A stretch of DNA of 64,000 bases from Dyella thiooxydans (GTDB lineage Bacteria > Pseudomonadota > Gammaproteobacteria > Xanthomonadales > Rhodanobacteraceae). The notes under the pieces were generated by a model, which saw only the letters and a program-made list of their open reading frames with translations, had not been told where the DNA came from and searched no databases. Where the stretch lies: positions 2,108,001 through 2,172,000 of the forward strand of contig NZ_CP014841.1 in NCBI RefSeq assembly GCF_001641285.1. The letters run 5' to 3'. The stretch's first letter is position 1, and each line of letters opens with the position of its first letter. The translations under genes were made by a program, and so were the position numbers. Shown here piece by piece: positions 61,707-64,000 of the stretch.

Positions 61707-63608
61707 TCAGCGCTCCACTTCGGCCTTCAGGTGCTCGACGAAGGCGGCCAGCGGCATGCTGCCCAGATCCTCGCCCGAACGGGTACGCACGGAAACGGCG
61801 CCGGCCTCCTTCTCGCGATCACCCACGACAAGCAGGTACGGCACCTTCTGCAACGTATGCTCGCGGATTTTATAGCCGACCTTCTCGTTGCGCAAATCGG
61901 CCTCCACCCGGAAACCTTTGTCGACAAGGGTTTGCGTGACCTCGCGGACGTAATCGGCCTGGGCGTCGGTGATCGAGAAGACCGCCGCCTGCACCGGGGC
62001 CAGCCAGGCCGGCAGCAGGCCGGCATGGTGTTCGATCAGGATGCCGATGAAGCGCTCCATCGAGCCGACGATGGCCCGGTGCAGCATCACCGGATGGCGC
62101 TTCTGCGAGTGCTCGTCGACGTATTCGGCCCCCAGCCGCTCGGGCATCATGAAATCCACCTGCATGGTGCCGACCTGCCAGGCACGGCCGATCGAGTCCT
62201 TCATGTGGTACTCGATCTTGGGGCCGTAGAAGGCGCCCTCGCCCGGCAGCTCTTCCCATTCGACGCCGGCCGAACGCAAGGCGGCACGAAGCGCCTCCTC
62301 GGCCTTGTCCCAGACCTCCTCGGCGCCGATCCGCTTCTCCGGACGCAGGGCGATCTTCAGCGCGATGTTGTCGAAACCGAAGTCGGCATAGACCTGCATC
62401 GCCTGCTGGTGGAAGGCGGTGACCTCCGGCTCGATCTGCTCGGGCGTGCAGAAGATGTGGCCGTCGTCCTGGGTGAACGCGCGCACGCGCATGATGCCGT
62501 GCAGCGCGCCGGAGGGCTCGTTGCGGTGGCAGCCGCCGAACTCGCCGTAGCGGATCGGCAGGTCGCGGTAACTGTGTAGCGTGTGGTTGAAGATCTGCAC
62601 GTGGCCCGGGCAGTTCATCGGCTTCAGCGCGTAGGTGTGCTTCTCCGACTCGGTGAAGAACATGTTCTCGGCGTAGTTGTCCCAGTGGCCGGACTTCTTC
62701 CACAGCGACACGTCCAGCACCTGCGGACAGCGCACTTCCTGGTAGCCGGACTTGCGGTACACGTTGCGCATGTACTGCTCGACCTGCTGCCAGATCGCCC
62801 AGCCCTTCGGGTGCCAGAACACCATGCCCGGACCCTCCTCCTGCTGGTGGAACAGGTCCAGTGCCTTGCCGATCTTGCGGTGGTCGCGCTTCTCGGCCTC
62901 CTCCAGCTGGTGCAGGTAGGCTTTCAGGTCCTTGTCGTTGAGCCAGGCGGTGCCATAGATGCGGCTGAGCATCTGGTTGTTCGAATCGCCGCGCCAGTAG
63001 GCGCCGGCCACCTTCATCAGCTTGAACGCGCGCAACTTGCCGGTGTTGGGCACGTGGGGGCCGCGGCACAGGTCGGTGAACTCGCCCTGCGAGTACAGCG
63101 ACAGCTCCTCGTTCGACGGGATCGATTCGATGATCTGCGCCTTGTACTCCTCGCCAAGGCCGCGGAAGAACGCGATCGCCTCGTCGCGCGACTTCACGCT
63201 GCGCGTCACCGCCAGCTGCTCGTCGACGATCTTGTGCATCTCCGCCTCGATCTTCGGCAGGTCCTCCGGAGTGAAGGGCCGCTCGTAGGCGAAGTCGTAG
63301 TAGAAGCCGTTCTCGATCACCGGACCGATGGTCACCTGCGCGCCCGGGAACAGCCGCTGCACGGCCTGGCCCATCAGGTGCGCGGTGGAGTGGCGCAGGA
63401 TCTCCAGCGCCTCCGGACTCTTGTCGGTGACGATCTGCAGGCTGGCGTCACGGTCGATGAGGTGGCTGGCGTCAACCAGCTTGTCGTCCACCTTGCCGGC
63501 CAGGGTGGCCTTGGCCAGGCCGGCGCCAATGGAGGCGGCCACGTCCTGCACGGTCACGGGATGGTCGAACGGCCGCTGGCTGCCGTCGGGAAGGGTGATC
63601 TGGATCAT
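61707..63608 (-). CDS. thrS: Threonyl-tRNA synthetase
   Basis: Encodes 633 residues. A TGS domain ([20 protein letters not shown]), the editing domain with [16 protein letters not shown] and a conserved YYDF, class II motif 2 ([21 protein letters not shown]) and motif 3 ([19 protein letters not shown]), then the anticodon-binding domain. Full length. A leader hairpin at 63630-63652 may take part in autoregulation. Confidence 0.98.
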   Translation of the reverse strand: MIQITLPDGSQRPFDHPVTVQDVAASIGAGLAKATLAGKVDDKLVDASHLIDRDASLQIVTDKSPEALEILRHSTAHLMGQAVQRLFPGAQVTIGPVIENGFYYDFAYERPFTPEDLPKIEAEMHKIVDEQLAVTRSVKSRDEAIAFFRGLGEEYKAQIIESIPSNEELSLYSQGEFTDLCRGPHVPNTGKLRAFKLMKVAGAYWRGDSNNQMLSRIYGTAWLNDKDLKAYLHQLEEAEKRDHRKIGKALDLFHQQEEGPGMVFWHPKGWAIWQQVEQYMRNVYRKSGYQEVRCPQVLDVSLWKKSGHWDNYAENMFFTESEKHTYALKPMNCPGHVQIFNHTLHSYRDLPIRYGEFGGCHRNEPSGALHGIMRVRAFTQDDGHIFCTPEQIEPEVTAFHQQAMQVYADFGFDNIALKIALRPEKRIGAEEVWDKAEEALRAALRSAGVEWEELPGEGAFYGPKIEYHMKDSIGRAWQVGTMQVDFMMPERLGAEYVDEHSQKRHPVMLHRAIVGSMERFIGILIEHHAGLLPAWLAPVQAAVFSITDAQADYVREVTQTLVDKGFRVEADLRNEKVGYKIREHTLQKVPYLLVVGDREKEAGAVSVRTRSGEDLGSMPLAAFVEHLKAEVER

Positions 63609-63629
63609 GGGAAGCTCTCGCAGAAAGCA

Positions 63630-63652
63630 GAAAAGGGCACGCGGCCCTTTTC
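63630..63652 (-). promoter_or_regulatory. thrS leader hairpin with CGU loop
   Basis: On minus: GAAAAGGGC, loop CGCGT, GCCCTTTTC, 22 to 44 bases before the thrS ATG. The RNA loop contains CGU, a threonine anticodon sequence, as does the E. coli thrS operator that binds ThrRS. It could also be read as a terminator; the position favours control of thrS. Confidence 0.5.
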
Positions 63653-63832
63653 ATCAAAGACTCGAAGTGCGCGGAAAGTCAGCGTTGGGAGCTAATAGTG
63701 GACATGTCGCACGCTCGGCCGGCGCTTGGCGCGGGCCACCCTGGGCCTATGAGGAAGGTGGAAGACGGTTGCTAGTCTAACCCGGAACCGGCCCGGCTTC
63801 GCCACCGCCGGGGAAGGCGCAGTGCACGGCGG

Positions 63833-63838
63833 TACAAT
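63833..63838 (+). promoter_or_regulatory. Probable -10 box of the epimerase gene
   Basis: TACAAT, one base from TATAAT, 30 bases before the ATG at 63868. No convincing -35 at 17 bases was found, so an activator may be needed. The rest of the 259-base divergent gap shows no gene. Confidence 0.45.
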
Positions 63839-63867
63839 GATCGGATAACGAAAGGAAATCCTGTCGC

Positions 63868-64000
63868 ATGCGTATCCTCGTCACCGGAACGGCCGGCTTC
63901 GTCGGCGCCGCCCTGGCGCAACGCCTTCTCGCACGGGGCGACGAGGTATGGGGGCTGGACAACCACAACAATTACTACGACCCGGCGCTCAAGGAAGCCC
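63868..64000 (+). CDS. NAD-dependent sugar-nucleotide epimerase (5' part only)
   Basis: The first 44 residues, [20 protein letters not shown] and onward, carry the NAD-binding TGTAGFVG loop and the [17 protein letters not shown] segment that is typical of UDP-glucuronate 4-epimerases (GalE/CapI relatives). AAAGGA precedes the ATG. The gene runs off the right edge. It probably works in surface polysaccharide synthesis. Confidence 0.85.
   Translation, partial: MRILVTGTAGFVGAALAQRLLARGDEVWGLDNHNNYYDPALKEA

Overview
The window is high-GC, densely coded chromosomal DNA. It looks like a motile gammaproteobacterium of the Lysobacterales/Xanthomonadales (Rhodanobacteraceae-like). The reasons are the gene order thrS-infC-rpmI-rplT-pheS-pheT-ihfA-merR-tRNA-Pro, a polar-type flagellar system with FlhF, FleN, MotC and MotD, sigma-54 and sigma-28 class promoters, and TAGGAGC-type interspersed palindromes. 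The genus is inference.

Layout. (1) Bases 1-407 hold the cut-off start of a secreted protein. (2) Bases 518-12288, all on minus, form one chemosensory operon: STAS, cheY, cheA, mcp, a divergent cheW, cheW, mcp, cheR, cheD, cheB, a membrane-anchored MCP-like signalling protein and a second STAS protein. It starts from a near-consensus sigma-28 promoter. A second, divergent sigma-28 promoter lies 34 bases away and faces a fliK-like gene and a gene for the FlhB C-terminal domain. (3) Bases 14046-18855 hold a chromosomal integron: interspersed palindromes, an integron integrase on minus, an attI core, and five small cassette-type genes on plus separated by attC-like sites. One attC is split by a 1.5-kb IS110/IS1111-type element, and the original site can be rebuilt exactly. 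(4) A lipoprotein and an LprI-like protein lead into a minus-strand motility operon that runs from 36552 down to 19980: fliL-M-N-O-P-Q-R, flhB, flhA, flhF, fleN, fliA, cheY, cheZ, cheA, motC, motD, cheW. A perfect sigma-54 promoter precedes fliL. (5) Bases 36765-44029 hold queA, a MATE transporter, and a locus of one NarL-type regulator, two DesK-like kinases and an ABC-2 exporter. (6) Bases 44322-54166 are metabolic and secreted functions: a class III aminotransferase, a PsiF-like protein, upp, a large secreted nuclease/phosphatase, proline iminopeptidase, a D-2-hydroxyglutarate dehydrogenase-like enzyme and serA. (7) Bases 54365-55966 encode another chemoreceptor. (8) Bases 56028-63608 hold tRNA-Pro and the translation cluster, all on minus. 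The window closes with the start of a sugar-nucleotide epimerase.

How the parts fit. FleN, FlhF and FliA set flagellar number, place and late gene timing. FliL to FlhB build the switch and export gate. CheA-CheY-CheZ drive the MotCD motor. The 518-12288 operon is a second, largely self-contained chemosensory array that carries the only CheR, CheD and CheB in the window. The integron sits between the two chemosensory clusters, and its cassettes encode small, mostly membrane proteins of unknown role. The most unusual signals are the IS1111-type element inside an attC with a candidate two-part guide RNA, the repeat-mediated break of the fliP-fliQ junction with a fliQ relic, and a CheA carrying three tandem FliM-like peptides.
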